64,000 nt of DNA from Apophysomyces variabilis (Eukaryota > Mucoromycota > Mucoromycetes > Mucorales > Mucoraceae), in the NCBI GenBank assembly GCA_002749535.1, contig MZZL01000375.1, positions 124,001 to 188,000 of the forward strand, given 5' to 3'. Positions within the stretch are counted from its first letter, which is position 1, and every line of letters begins with the position of its first letter. Shown one piece after another: positions 1 through 10,697 of this stretch. The position numbers and the translations under genes were made by a program. The notes under the pieces were generated by a model. It had not been told where the DNA came from, did not search any database, and saw only the letters and a list, made by a program, of their open reading frames with translations.

Positions 1-1088
1 TCATCCAGACGATCTTTCTGCAGACACCGTTCGCTTAGATCAGGACATGCTGAATCGAATAGATGTAAGTACCCTTTCCCCCCCTTCATTGCAAGGATCT
101 CAAGAAGGCCAGCGATGCTTGAGCTATGATCGTTTTTGGTCGATACAAAGATCCAAGATAAAAATACCATTGCCAACCAAAACAGCTTGACAAAGGATGA
201 GATTTTTCCTTTTTATTGAGCTACTACAGTGGCAAACAAGCCCAAAAGGAAAAGAGAAGACGGAGGAATGTCCCAATGCTAATTAGCAGGATATCATTTT
301 ATCCTTTTTTTTTTCTAGTGGAGCAAAGGCATGGCTACTCGTTGGATCACTCTTCTTTGCGAAAAATGCAACAAGCCGTTAGGTGAAGCCCAATGCGAAC
401 AGCAAGGTAAGATAACTTTATAAGAGAGAAAAAGCACGAGAACTCATTTTTGCAAAACAAGAAACAAAAACAGTGATGCTGGCCATCAAGCTGTTCAAGT
501 ATTCCATTACATTGCCATTGTCGCCCCTTGAGCGGCCGAACTTCATTGAATTCCTGGTCCATGATTTGGTGGATGCAGCTAAAGCACATGCCACCTATCG
601 TTTCTTGATACAAGGCAAACAAAGTAATCGTATTTATGCCTTGGTATGGTACATGTATATGTATTCTACGTCCATTGACTGGTTTAACTAATGGGTGTCT
701 CGATAAGATTTGGTTGTTTAATTGGGATACGCATATTATTCACAACCACGGTTTCGAGAGCGGCGATCATAGCGGCACGCCGGAGATCTTCCGTGAACGA
801 GGTCGGGTGAAATAACCATCAGTTTCCAATGCATCTAATATTTTGTGAACAGTCATGAAAGTATTGTATTATCATTGTTTGGGAGATCAAGAGAGCGAAA
901 CCCATTTGAACGCCTGGTCAAAGGACAAGTCTGCGGATCATTTAGTGTATCCAGATATCTACTGCGAACAAGTAGTCGAGTCCTTGAACGAAACGAATCA
1001 TTTACTTCCACCACCTATGAGAAAGATGAACCATCCGGCAATGTTAATGACGCAGAGCTTTTCAGTTGGTTTCATAAGACGACCATAA
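1..1088 (+). CDS. UBE3D/IPA1-like HECT-type E3 (E2-binding) protein, 5' partial
   Basis: The gene enters the window already open (frame from base 2). Inferred exons are 1-64, 319-406, 474-643, 708-801 and 853-1088, giving 216 visible residues. A CxxC pair (LLCEKCNKPLGEA) in the second exon and the C-terminal block with LLPPPMRK followed by FSVGFIRR match my memory of the UBE3D / yeast Ipa1 family (HECT-like, E2-binding ubiquitin ligase). Known role of the family: binding of E2 enzymes; in yeast Ipa1 is linked to mRNA 3'-end processing. The fourth intron needs a weak donor (GTCGGG at 802); the alternative donor at 807 breaks the frame. The N-terminal portion lies outside the window. Family assignment is from recalled motif similarity, not a search. 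Confidence 0.65.
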
Positions 1089-1337
1089 TAATAAAAAGGT
1101 AGGCTTCGTTTTCTAGTTTACTGCTGTTATTGGCGGCATAGCATGCCGTTCGGTTTCGCATTGCTTCTTTTTGCAAAAAGCCTATCAAGGAGAAAGGAAG
1201 TTTACGCCTAATATCATTCTGTTCATGCGAATGACTATGTTTCAGGTGGTTTTTTTTTATTTACCGGACCCACGTCGATGCTGACAAACCTTTCAATAAA
1301 TGCCCACATTCTTTTTCATCTTCTTCATTTCTTTTCA

Positions 1338-2207
1338 ATGAATCCTGCTGAGCACTTTTCGATTGAAATATTGGAAATCATATTAAGCCATCTAGGAAAT
1401 TCAGATTTATGTGCACTATGCTGTGTTAATTGCATATGGCGTTGTATCATTATTCCTAGACTTTACAGCATACCACGTCTTGATACACAGCAGCGACTCC
1501 ATCAATTTCTGTCAAAGACATACGGAACGACGTTGCAGCAGCAAATCACCGTGCTGGATTTCAGCATGGTTCGTCAGTATGTCATCGATGATCACATGGA
1601 GAAGCTGGGAAACTGTAGCAGTATTCGATGCCTCAATCTCTCGAACTGCAGCAGGCTGTCCTCTTCATCTATACACAAATTTCTCTCCTTTCTTGGTGGC
1701 AACAACCGAACGCTTGAAGTGGTCCAGCTGGCCAACTGTCATCTGTCAGAAGAGACACTTGCAATATTGGGCCAAATGTCCGGCTTACGAAAGCTCGATT
1801 TAACGAATACCATGATACGACCTTGCGTCAGTATGGATACCACACATCATCTTGGTCAGATGCTGCTGACGCCCAAAACCCAATGCTGTCAATTGGAAAA
1901 TCTTGATCTTTCCTATTGTCGCTGGGTTGATGACCGGACTCTTCAAAACATTGCTCATGGTTTACCTCGTTTGCGTAGGATTGATCTCTGTTGGTGCCAT
2001 CGTGTATCGTATACCTCTGTTCTTTACCTCGTCCAAACATTGTCACGACTGGAACAAATCGATTTACGCCACCTTGATACGATTGGATTCGAGATGGCAT
2101 GGAAATTGTTCCATGCGAATCTAAGTCTGGTCACGATCAATTTCAGTTCTCGTCTCAGGACCGCGCGACTTATCCGACATGATTATGTCATCTCAGTAGA
2201 AGATTAA
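1338..2207 (+). CDS. F-box / leucine-rich-repeat protein (Amn1-like)
   Basis: Single-exon gene of 289 aa from the ATG at 1338. An in-frame upstream ATG at 1278 would add 20 residues rich in Leu/His/Phe and probably lies in the leader. Residues 5-45 form an F-box-like helix set (FSIEILEIILSHL, then a conserved W and RLY). After that come leucine-rich repeats of the cysteine-containing type: RCLNLSNCSRL, EVVQLANCHL, RKLDLTNT, ENLDLSYCRWV, RRIDLCWCHRV, EQIDLRHL. Expected role: substrate adaptor of an SCF ubiquitin ligase, the F-box binding Skp1 and the LRR arc binding the target. The target is unknown. It starts about 250 bp downstream of the UBE3D-like gene in the same orientation. Confidence 0.8.
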   Translation: MNPAEHFSIEILEIILSHLGNSDLCALCCVNCIWRCIIIPRLYSIPRLDTQQRLHQFLSKTYGTTLQQQITVLDFSMVRQYVIDDHMEKLGNCSSIRCLNLSNCSRLSSSSIHKFLSFLGGNNRTLEVVQLANCHLSEETLAILGQMSGLRKLDLTNTMIRPCVSMDTTHHLGQMLLTPKTQCCQLENLDLSYCRWVDDRTLQNIAHGLPRLRRIDLCWCHRVSYTSVLYLVQTLSRLEQIDLRHLDTIGFEMAWKLFHANLSLVTINFSSRLRTARLIRHDYVISVED

Positions 2208-2983
2208 ATGGCGTAGAATTTCAATCCTATTTTTGATACAAACGAAAGCAATATTCAACATAAATAACAAGGATTGTTAGACAGGTATTTTTTTATTGCG
2301 CTTTCAAAGGGATTTACTTTGTTGTTCATCACTATTCGGTAAACATACATACCGCGCTGAACGGAAGCTCTACTATCCGAAGCATGTGTACACAAATATT
2401 TTCTCATGTCAATAAGCGCGTCTGATATGCTGTAACAAAATAACTGCTTTTTAGTACAGAGGTTCCTAGAAATCTGTCCTGTTTTTCCTATCACTTGCTC
2501 ACGGACGACAGATGAAGTATCAAAGAAAGAAAGCGGATTGGCATTAGAGACAGATAATCATAACATGGACTTAATTCATCGTGCTGAAGGTAGAAGCAAA
2601 CGAAATGTAAGCAACAAAGAGGGATAGCAAGGACAGTGGGATGACAAATATGTGTGATGCGTGAACACCCCCGATTCAGCGTTAAGGTTGGCATGAATTA
2701 TTTTTTCGGGCGCTTCCGTTGGCCGATCCGGATCATGTGTTGAATAGAACTTTCCATTCTAGGTCGGAAACTTAAAACAAGATCACTTTGTGCCATTGGT
2801 GGAACGATCAGCAGTGCAGCGCAAATAACTCACAAACACCCACCGTCCTCACATAATTCAAATTCCGCTCTTTGTGTGCAGCCCGTATAAAAAGGTTTGC
2901 TGGAACACCGTACCCTTCCCCATTGTTTACTTTAACAAACCCCTATATACCACTTACCTACATACTTTATAAAAATTTCAACT
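2208..2983 (+). other. intergenic region, copper-ATPase promoter
   Basis: No gene seen. The last 100 bp carry a TATA box (listed separately) followed by a pyrimidine/A-rich leader. I recognise no copper-regulatory motif with confidence. Confidence 0.5.
2886..2893 (+). promoter_or_regulatory. TATA box of the copper ATPase gene
   Basis: TATAAAAA lies 91 bp upstream of the ATG at 2984, in a position usual for fungal TATA promoters. Confidence 0.5.
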
Positions 2984-5900
2984 ATGTCAGACACTTTAAT
3001 ATACTTGCAGGTCGCGATCGCCGGCATGACATGTCAGCATTGCGTCAACGCCATCACAAACGCTCTGCAAGACGTACCTGGTGCACTGGCATCATCGATC
3101 ACAGTTGATCTGGAAAAAGCATCTGCAAGCCTTACCATTGATATGGATCGAGCCGATCAGCCATTATCCGAAATCAAGCATCTCATCTCTCGAGCCATTG
3201 AAGATGCAGGATATGATGCAGGCACACCGCGAACGATTCCGTCTGATGACAACAAATCCGTTCACGCGACCATCTTCGTCTCGGGGATGACGTGCTCCCA
3301 TTGCGTCAACAGCATCACTCATGCATTGGAACAGCTACCTTCTGCAATACCCGGGTCAATTGAGGTGTCTCTGGATTCTGGAAAGGCAACCGTAACATTT
3401 ACCGATCCAAGCATTGCAGAAGACACGCTCAGAAATTTGATAGAAGATCTTGGATACAATGCGGACAAGATTGACTTGGATCCAGAGACACGCGAAGAAC
3501 AGCAAGATCCGGCGACAAGCTTCCACAAAGCGACGCTTTCCATCTCAGGCATGACTTGCTCCCATTGTGTCCAGACAGTTACTGGTGCCATCCAAAGTCT
3601 TCCTGGTGTCCTCCCGGAATCGGTCCAGGTTGATCTGGCGAAACAATCAGCTTCACTTTCTTTCCAAGGTGCAGAGATCAACTCGGATCGCTTATCGAGG
3701 ACGATCCAAGACCTCGGTTATGAAGTCATTGGACGACCTCGCATCACGGCGAGTGACCAGCTTCACCTGCTATCTCTGGAGCCGACCCTGGTTGAAGAAT
3801 CCGACAACAAATCTCAAGACGCGAGCAACAACGACGTGCTGATGAAGGTGGTGATGCGAGTTCTCGGCATGACATGTGAAAGCTGCGTGGCAACCCTGAC
3901 GGATATTCTGGAGCATGATGTTCGAAACGTACAAAAAGGCTCGGTACGAGTGAATCTTGAATCCGAAATGGCGATGTTTGTCGGTCAAGATCCGGATATC
4001 GATGAGGTGCGAAACGTGGTCACCAGCGCTGGCTATCACGTTGAGAACATCCAAGTCATTCACAACCTGATTCAACCTGCTGCATTAGCAACACCTCAGG
4101 AAGAGGAAAAAGATGCTCAAAGTGTTCGATCTGCGTCTATTCTACCTCTTCGTGCTGTGACAGTAGAGACACCAACCACGGCAATACCCAAGAAAGTCAA
4201 GCTCCAGATCGGTGGCATGACTTGTTCCAGTTGCGTCCGCAAAGTCGAAACAAAGCTCGCTTCTCTCCCTGGTGTGGTACCCGAATCGACCAAAGTGAAT
4301 CTTCTGACGGGTACCGGTTCCTTCTCGGTGACGGGGGATGTGCTGGATGAAAAGGCTATCAGTGCCGCTGTCTCCCAATTGGGCTATACTGCAAGCAACT
4401 TGGTCATCATAGCGGAAGAACGGCAACAATCAACTGTCATGCTTGAGACAAAGCGCAAGATGAACTTGATCGTGTCCGGAATGTATTGTCAAAACTGCGT
4501 AGAGAAGGTCAAGGATGCATTCACAGGCTTACCTGGAGCCATAGCAAGCAGCATTGACATTGACCTTGGTTCTGGGCGGGCAAGCTTTGAATTTACGGGT
4601 GATGCTATCACGCGAAAGAGCATTGCGCAAGGGGTTTTACAATTGGGTTTCATGGCGGACAGTATCGATGTGATCAAAGTGCAAGAAGCACAGAAGGAGA
4701 AAGACAACAACCTGGCGACAACTCGGCTGACGGTGACGGGTATGACCTGTAGCTCCTGTGTTGCCAACATCGAACGCAGTATTTCAAAGCAACCAGGCGT
4801 GGTAGGATGTCAAGTCAATCTTTTAGCTAAATCCGCGGTGATTCAACACGATGCTTCTGTGATAGGCGCAAGAACACTGGCTAATTTGATCGAGCAGATC
4901 GGATACCATGCTGAGGTTGCACAAAACACCATCGATTCGATACAAGAGCAGCGTCTGGCGATGCGTGAAACCATGAACAAGGAAATTGGTCTGCTTCGAC
5001 GTCGGTTCTACTGGGCTTTGGTTTTTGCTCTCCCAACGGTATTGATCAGCATGATTTTTATGATGGCGCTTCCTATGTCTAGTCCGGTGCGACATGGCCT
5101 GGAACAGCATATTGTGCCAGGTCTTTCGATTGGTGATCTGGTGCTTTTCTTGCTAGCTACCCCTGTGCAGTTCTGGCTTGGCTGGCCGTTTTATACCAAG
5201 GCATACCAATCGCTGCGCTACGCTCACACGGCCAACATGGAAACCTTAGTAGCGATGGGCACCACAGTCGCTTATGTTGCCTCTGTAGCTGCTGTGGCTG
5301 CGCAAATAGCTCGAAAGGCCCACGGTGCTATGGCTATGAGTTACTTCGAGACAAGTGTGCTGTTGATTACGTTTATTCACCTGGGCAAATGGCTTGAAGC
5401 CATGGCAAAAGGCAAAACAGCAGAGACGATTACGAAGCTTCTGGATCTTCAACCTGATCGTGCTATCTTGATCGATATCACCAACAAGGATGGAAAGGAG
5501 GTCTTGGTCGAACGTGAAATAGATGCTAACGAGGTTCAAGGTAAAAACAAAAAAAAAGAAAAGGGGGAGGGTTGGTTTGGCAAGACATTGTTCTGATATT
5601 TTTCGAATGTTACTTTTTTCGGTTAGCGGGGGATATTCTTAAGGTCAATGCAGGCGGTCGTATACCTTGTGATGGTAAGTTTCTCAACTGAACTTTATTT
5701 CATGATAGGAGGAACTTTTTTAACGCACTCATTGTTTGATCTTAGGTAAACTTTGGCGTGGTGTCACCTCCACCGATGAATCGATGATTACTGGGGAATC
5801 GGTACCTGTGAACAAAAAAGAAGGGGACAATGTTATTTCAGCGACGATCAATCTATCAGCCCCTATTTATATCCGTGCCATCCGTGTTGGTTCCGACACA

Positions 5901-7837
5901 ACCTTGTCACGCATTATCCAGATGGTTCAGGATGCGCAAGCATCGCCGAAAGCACCGATTGAACAAGTCGCAGATAAGATCTCCAGCGTCTTTGTACCAG
6001 TGGTCATTGTTCTGGCTCTTCTCACGTTTGTGGTCTGGCAAGTCTTGAGTGTAAAAGGACTGTATCCTGAGTCATGGGTTCCTATGGGCGAAAATAAAAC
6101 GATTTTCTCCTTGATGTTGGCAGTTTCCGTTTTAGTCATTGCATGTCCTTGTGGTCTCGGATTGGCTAGCCCAACAGGTAAAGCAGATATAAAAAAAAAA
6201 AAGAAACAAAGATAAGATTATCAAACTGACCGTGCATTGCAGCTGTCATGGTCGGTACCGGGCTTGCTGCTCGTTACGGTGTCCTTGTCAAAGGAGGTGG
6301 ATATGCCCTGGAGATGGCTAATCGAATCACGACGATCGCGTTTGATAAGACCGGAACATTAACTCTCGGCAAACCGGAAGTGACAGATAGCTGGATCAAC
6401 TCGTCGGCTGCTTCGAGCATCGATGAAGCTCACCCTACGGATGTCATTTGGAAAATCATGGGTCGTGTTGCGTCAGCCAGTAACCACCCCCTTTCCAAGT
6501 CCATTGAGAAACATGCGAAACGAAGATTGCTTAGTTTGCGCCGTTCTTCCGATGCTTCAGAGGAAACTGCTGTTGACAATGATACCGAACAGCAGCAAGA
6601 TAATGTCGATGCGTTTGAAGGCGTATCCATATCGAATGCGAAAGAAATGCCTGGTCGTGGTCTTATGGTTACCTTGACGTTATCTCCCGACAATAGTGTG
6701 CGATTACCGGGCTCTCAGGGTCAACATCGAGCATTGAACGTATTTCTGGGCAACCAAAAATGGATGTATGAGAACCATGCACGCTACGAAGATGCGCGCC
6801 AGGCTACCGAAGCGCACCAGCAACTTGAGGACTGGCAGAACAAAGGAAATTCGATCGTCATGATTTCAGCAGCACCTGTCATCACAGGCAGTGACGCCTC
6901 TTCCGCCGTGGAACACAAGGAAGGATGTAACAATGCGTGTGCCTGCGTTGTGTGTCGGTGCAGTACCGGGTCCCTGTGTTGCAGCGCCTCAAAAACGTTC
7001 GTCATAGCACAGCTAGCCGTTGCTGATGTAGCTCGTCCAGAATCGAGTCAGGTCGTATTAGAACTGCGTCGAAAGGGAATCGAAGTTTGGATGGTGACAG
7101 GTGACAATGCCAAGACCGCCCGAGTCATAGCCTCTCAGCTGGGTATCGACGAAAACTGTGTATTGGCCGACGTGAAACCTGAGCAAAAAGCGGACAAGGT
7201 CCGAAGCTTGCAGCGACGAGGCGTGCGTGACGGAAGAATGAAGTCAAAACCGGTTTGGAGAAGAACAAGTGCAAACCAGAAAGATGAAAATCGTGCTGTC
7301 GTTGCTATGATAGGAGGTAATTGTCTTGGGAACACTTTGTGTTTACCCTTTTCCACTTGTACTAACGCAGTGGTTCTCTTTCTCCGATGCATATAGATGG
7401 CATCAACGATTCGCCGGCATTAGCTCAAGCGGACGTTGGGTAAGGAAAAAATAAGAAAGAAAGGAATTTAAGGGCAAAGAATCGTACATTAACATCACTT
7501 TAAAATTAGTATCTCTGTAGGATCTGCAACGGACGTGGCCATTGAAGCGGCTAGCATTGTTCTTATACGAAACAACCTTTTGGATTTGCTCACCATGTAT
7601 GACGTTTCGCGTAAGGTCGTACGACGAATCCGGATCAACTTTTTCTGGGCTTTTATGTACAATTTATGTGCTATTCCTATTGCTGCCGGCATCCTTTATC
7701 CAGGTACTGGCCATACCATGCCAGCATGGGTAGCTGGTATCGCCATGGTTTTCTCTAGCATTTCTGTTGTATGCTCTAGTCTTTTGCTACGCCTTTACAA
7801 ACCTCCTCAAATTCGCCAAAACTTCAGCAAATTGTAA
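2984..7837 (+). CDS. CCC2: Copper-transporting P1B-type ATPase with seven HMA domains
   Basis: Exons 2984-5540, 5627-5674, 5746-6177, 6243-7316, 7397-7439 and 7510-7837 join to exactly 1494 codons (1493 aa). Seven heavy-metal-associated domains occupy the first ~620 residues. Their CxxC pairs start at C17, C104, C192, C298, C414, C502 and C589; six are GMTCxxC and the sixth is GMYCQNC. The ATPase core follows: actuator TGES near 884, CPC in the membrane near 1002, phosphorylation site DKTGT near 1047, nucleotide-binding SNHPL near 1094 and GDGIND near 1370. Expected role: pumping Cu(I) into the trans-Golgi lumen to load secreted cuproenzymes and to detoxify copper. Odd points: seven HMA domains (yeast Ccc2 has two, human ATP7A/B six) and a seven-cysteine cluster at 6925-6985 (about residues 1240-1261), just before the conserved DVARPES segment. 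That cluster is in no copper ATPase I remember. Confidence 0.93.
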
Positions 7838-8036
7838 ATAAACCTTTCAGAGAAAAATGAAAAACCATGATTTACTGTCTTTGTTATTATTATAATGGTT
7901 ATGTTTCTTTTCATTTGCTTTCAATAAAGAAAAGAAAAACTCTCAATATGATTTATTGATATGGCATGGAGAAATGATACAAAAATAAAAATGAAGGAGA
8001 CTCCAGCCTAGCACGAAGCGAGTCGATATCAAATAG

Positions 8037-9326
8037 CTAATGGTCGTAACCATCCTTGTTATAGTTATCGTAGTCGTAGTAGTCATCCTTGTCATCGCCA
8101 TCCTTATAGTAGTCATCATCCTTCTTGTCATCATACTTGTAGTCGTCGTCGTCCTTCTTGTCATCGTACTTGTGGTCATCGTCATCCTTCTTGTCATCGT
8201 CCTTCTTGTCGTCGAACTTCTTGTCATCATCTTTCTTATCATCATCCTTATCATCTCGCTTGCCGTAGCCGTCCTTCTTATAGTCATTGTCGTCCTTCTT
8301 GTCCTTGTCATCCTTGTTGTCCTTGCCGTAGCCATAGCCTTTACCATAGCCACCCTTGTAGCCATTGTCGTGGTCACCCTTATAGTCGGAGACGTCTCCG
8401 CGCTTGCCGTAGTTGTCCTTGCCATCGTGGTCCCATCCATCCTTTCCGTGGTCCCAGCCGTCCTTGCCATGGTCCCAGCCGTCTTTACCGTGGTCCCAAC
8501 CGTCTTTGCCGTGGTCCCATCCGTCCTTGTCGTCTTTTCCATCTTTGTCCCATCCATCTTTGCCATCTTTATCCCATCCGTCTTTGTCGTCTTTGCCATC
8601 TTTGTCCCATCCATCTTTGCCATCTTTATCCCATCCGTCTTTGTCGTCTTTGCCATCTTTGTCCCATCCATCTTTGCCATCTTTATCCCATCCATCTTTG
8701 TCGTCTTTGTCCCATCCGTCTTTGTCGTCTTTGCCATCTTTGTCCCATCCGTCCTTATCGTCGTGGTCCCATCCGCGCTTGTTATCTTTGCCGTCTTTGC
8801 CATGGTCCCAACCGTCTTTGCCATGGTCCCAGCCGTCTTTGCCATGGTCCCAGCCGTCTTTACCGTGGTCCCAACCATCCTTGCCGTACGACTTCACGCC
8901 ATCGCGCTTGCCATAGTCATGCTTTTTGTTGTCATCGTCCTTATCCCATCCTTGGGGACGCTTTCCCCAGTGCCAGCCTTGGCCATGCTTGCCACCATCC
9001 CAATCCTGAGGGTACTTTCCTCCTTTACCCCAATGCCAACCCTGACCGTGCTTCTGACCATCCCAGTCTTGAGGGTACTTGCCATCCTTGTCATCATAGA
9101 CATCACCACGCTTATAGCCGCGGTACTTCTTCCAGTCATTGCCGTAGCCGTGATCTTTGTCATGTTTCCACTCGTTGCCACGGTTGTGATCATTGTCCTT
9201 CCAGTCGTCATAGCCTCTAGCAACAAGGCTACCATCACTGGCAATGTTGACAGCAGGAGCGCCTTGAACAGTGGCCAAAAGAGCAATCGATGCAACGGAA
9301 AGAGGAATAACGAAACGCATGATCAA
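8037..9326 (-). CDS. Secreted Asp/Lys/Gly/Trp-rich repeat protein
   Basis: Intronless, 429 aa. The N-terminus has a clear signal peptide (Arg-Phe, then a VIPLSVASIALLATVQGAP core). A second ATG two codons in (9320) could be the start. The mature protein is built from low-complexity repeats: a Trp-rich region (YPQDWDG...HGQGWHWGK), then tandem KDGWDHG and KDGWDKDG units, and finally an Asp/Lys/Tyr tail (KKDDDKK, YKYDDKK). Dibasic KR sites recur, three of them inside Y-G-K-R, which suggests Kex2 cleavage into peptides; that is inference. It is convergent with the copper ATPase (200 bp between stops). I do not recognise a named family. Plausible roles are cell-wall or matrix protein, metal or water binding, or peptide precursor. 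The overlapping hydrophobic antisense frame is a by-product of the repeat codons. Confidence 0.8.
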   Translation of the reverse strand: MIMRFVIPLSVASIALLATVQGAPAVNIASDGSLVARGYDDWKDNDHNRGNEWKHDKDHGYGNDWKKYRGYKRGDVYDDKDGKYPQDWDGQKHGQGWHWGKGGKYPQDWDGGKHGQGWHWGKRPQGWDKDDDNKKHDYGKRDGVKSYGKDGWDHGKDGWDHGKDGWDHGKDGWDHGKDGKDNKRGWDHDDKDGWDKDGKDDKDGWDKDDKDGWDKDGKDGWDKDGKDDKDGWDKDGKDGWDKDGKDDKDGWDKDGKDGWDKDGKDDKDGWDHGKDGWDHGKDGWDHGKDGWDHGKDGWDHDGKDNYGKRGDVSDYKGDHDNGYKGGYGKGYGYGKDNKDDKDKKDDNDYKKDGYGKRDDKDDDKKDDDKKFDDKKDDDKKDDDDHKYDDKKDDDDYKYDDKKDDDYYKDGDDKDDYYDYDNYNKDGYDH

Positions 9327-9637
9327 TGGATATTCTTCTCTTTATGTTAATGGGTGATGAAAGAAAAGTGAAGATAAAAAATCCCCGGTTCTGATCTGTC
9401 CTTCTTTTATAGATTCTTTTTCTCACTCTGATGATTCTACGTTTGCTATATTATCATGGTAATAATTATTATTAGGGTTTTCTTAATTTGCATTGGTGGT
9501 TGGATTGGAAAATGCTCTTGTGATTGGAAGTTTTAGTACAGCCTCGCCAAGAAACAAACAAGTGGACACTAAATCTGTGTTTCCTTAAGAACAACGCAGA
9601 AAGGCATACAGATATAGATAATAGTAAAAAAAAAAAA
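8580..9637. repeat. First copy of a ~1.06-kb direct duplication (probable contig end)
   Basis: This block holds the 5' part of the repeat-protein gene and its promoter. It recurs with a constant offset of 1059 bases at 9639-10697, identical wherever I compared. The copy ends inside a 12-A homopolymer directly before the N. Confidence 0.85.
9405..9413 (-). promoter_or_regulatory. TATA box of the secreted repeat protein gene
   Basis: Read on the minus strand this is CTATAAAAG, about 80 bp upstream of the start codon. The same box appears in the second copy near 10464-10472. Confidence 0.5.
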
Positions 9638-9638
9638 N
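9638..9638. other. Single N, scaffold join
   Basis: The only ambiguous base seen. The duplicated blocks end and begin exactly here, so it marks a join between two contigs whose ends overlap, not one unreadable base. Confidence 0.9.
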
Positions 9639-10385
9639 GTCTTTGTCGTCTTTGCCATCTTTGTCCCATCCATCTTTGCCATCTTTATCCCATCCGTCTT
9701 TGTCGTCTTTGCCATCTTTGTCCCATCCATCTTTGCCATCTTTATCCCATCCATCTTTGTCGTCTTTGTCCCATCCGTCTTTGTCGTCTTTGCCATCTTT
9801 GTCCCATCCGTCCTTATCGTCGTGGTCCCATCCGCGCTTGTTATCTTTGCCGTCTTTGCCATGGTCCCAACCGTCTTTGCCATGGTCCCAGCCGTCTTTG
9901 CCATGGTCCCAGCCGTCTTTACCGTGGTCCCAACCATCCTTGCCGTACGACTTCACGCCATCGCGCTTGCCATAGTCATGCTTTTTGTTGTCATCGTCCT
10001 TATCCCATCCTTGGGGACGCTTTCCCCAGTGCCAGCCTTGGCCATGCTTGCCACCATCCCAATCCTGAGGGTACTTTCCTCCTTTACCCCAATGCCAACC
10101 CTGACCGTGCTTCTGACCATCCCAGTCTTGAGGGTACTTGCCATCCTTGTCATCATAGACATCACCACGCTTATAGCCGCGGTACTTCTTCCAGTCATTG
10201 CCGTAGCCGTGATCTTTGTCATGTTTCCACTCGTTGCCACGGTTGTGATCATTGTCCTTCCAGTCGTCATAGCCTCTAGCAACAAGGCTACCATCACTGG
10301 CAATGTTGACAGCAGGAGCGCCTTGAACAGTGGCCAAAAGAGCAATCGATGCAACGGAAAGAGGAATAACGAAACGCATGATCAA
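9639..10385 (-). pseudogene. Truncated, probably artefactual second copy of the secreted repeat protein
   Basis: Starts at the equivalent ATG (10385) with the same signal peptide and is cut at the N after about 249 residues. It lacks the rest of the repeats and the Asp/Lys/Tyr tail. Because its borders coincide with the N and no sequence divergence was found, I treat it as an assembly duplicate and not a second gene. Confidence 0.75.
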
Positions 10386-10697
10386 TGGATATTCTTCTCT
10401 TTATGTTAATGGGTGATGAAAGAAAAGTGAAGATAAAAAATCCCCGGTTCTGATCTGTCCTTCTTTTATAGATTCTTTTTCTCACTCTGATGATTCTACG
10501 TTTGCTATATTATCATGGTAATAATTATTATTAGGGTTTTCTTAATTTGCATTGGTGGTTGGATTGGAAAATGCTCTTGTGATTGGAAGTTTTAGTACAG
10601 CCTCGCCAAGAAACAAACAAGTGGACACTAAATCTGTGTTTCCTTAAGAACAACGCAGAAAGGCATACAGATATAGATAATAGTAAAAAAAAAAAAA
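9639..10697. repeat. Second copy of the ~1.06-kb duplication (probable contig start)
   Basis: Mirrors 8580-9637 base for base, beginning inside the repeat-protein coding region and ending after a 13-A run. It then continues into unique sequence at 10698. Best read as assembly redundancy: collapsing the two copies would restore one gene. Confidence 0.85.

Noticed and set aside
807..852. Alternative intron in the UBE3D-like gene using the better-looking donor GTGAAA at 807
   Set aside because: It leads to an immediate stop in the next exon; the weaker donor at 802 keeps the conserved C-terminal block in frame.
8040..9350. 436-codon + strand frame, all hydrophobic (Val/Ile/Leu repeats)
   Set aside because: It is the antisense image of the Asp/Lys/Gly/Trp repeat gene; the opposite strand has the signal peptide and TATA box.
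9639..10385. A genuine second gene copy of the secreted repeat protein
   Set aside because: Borders coincide with the single N and no divergence was found; assembly overlap is simpler.
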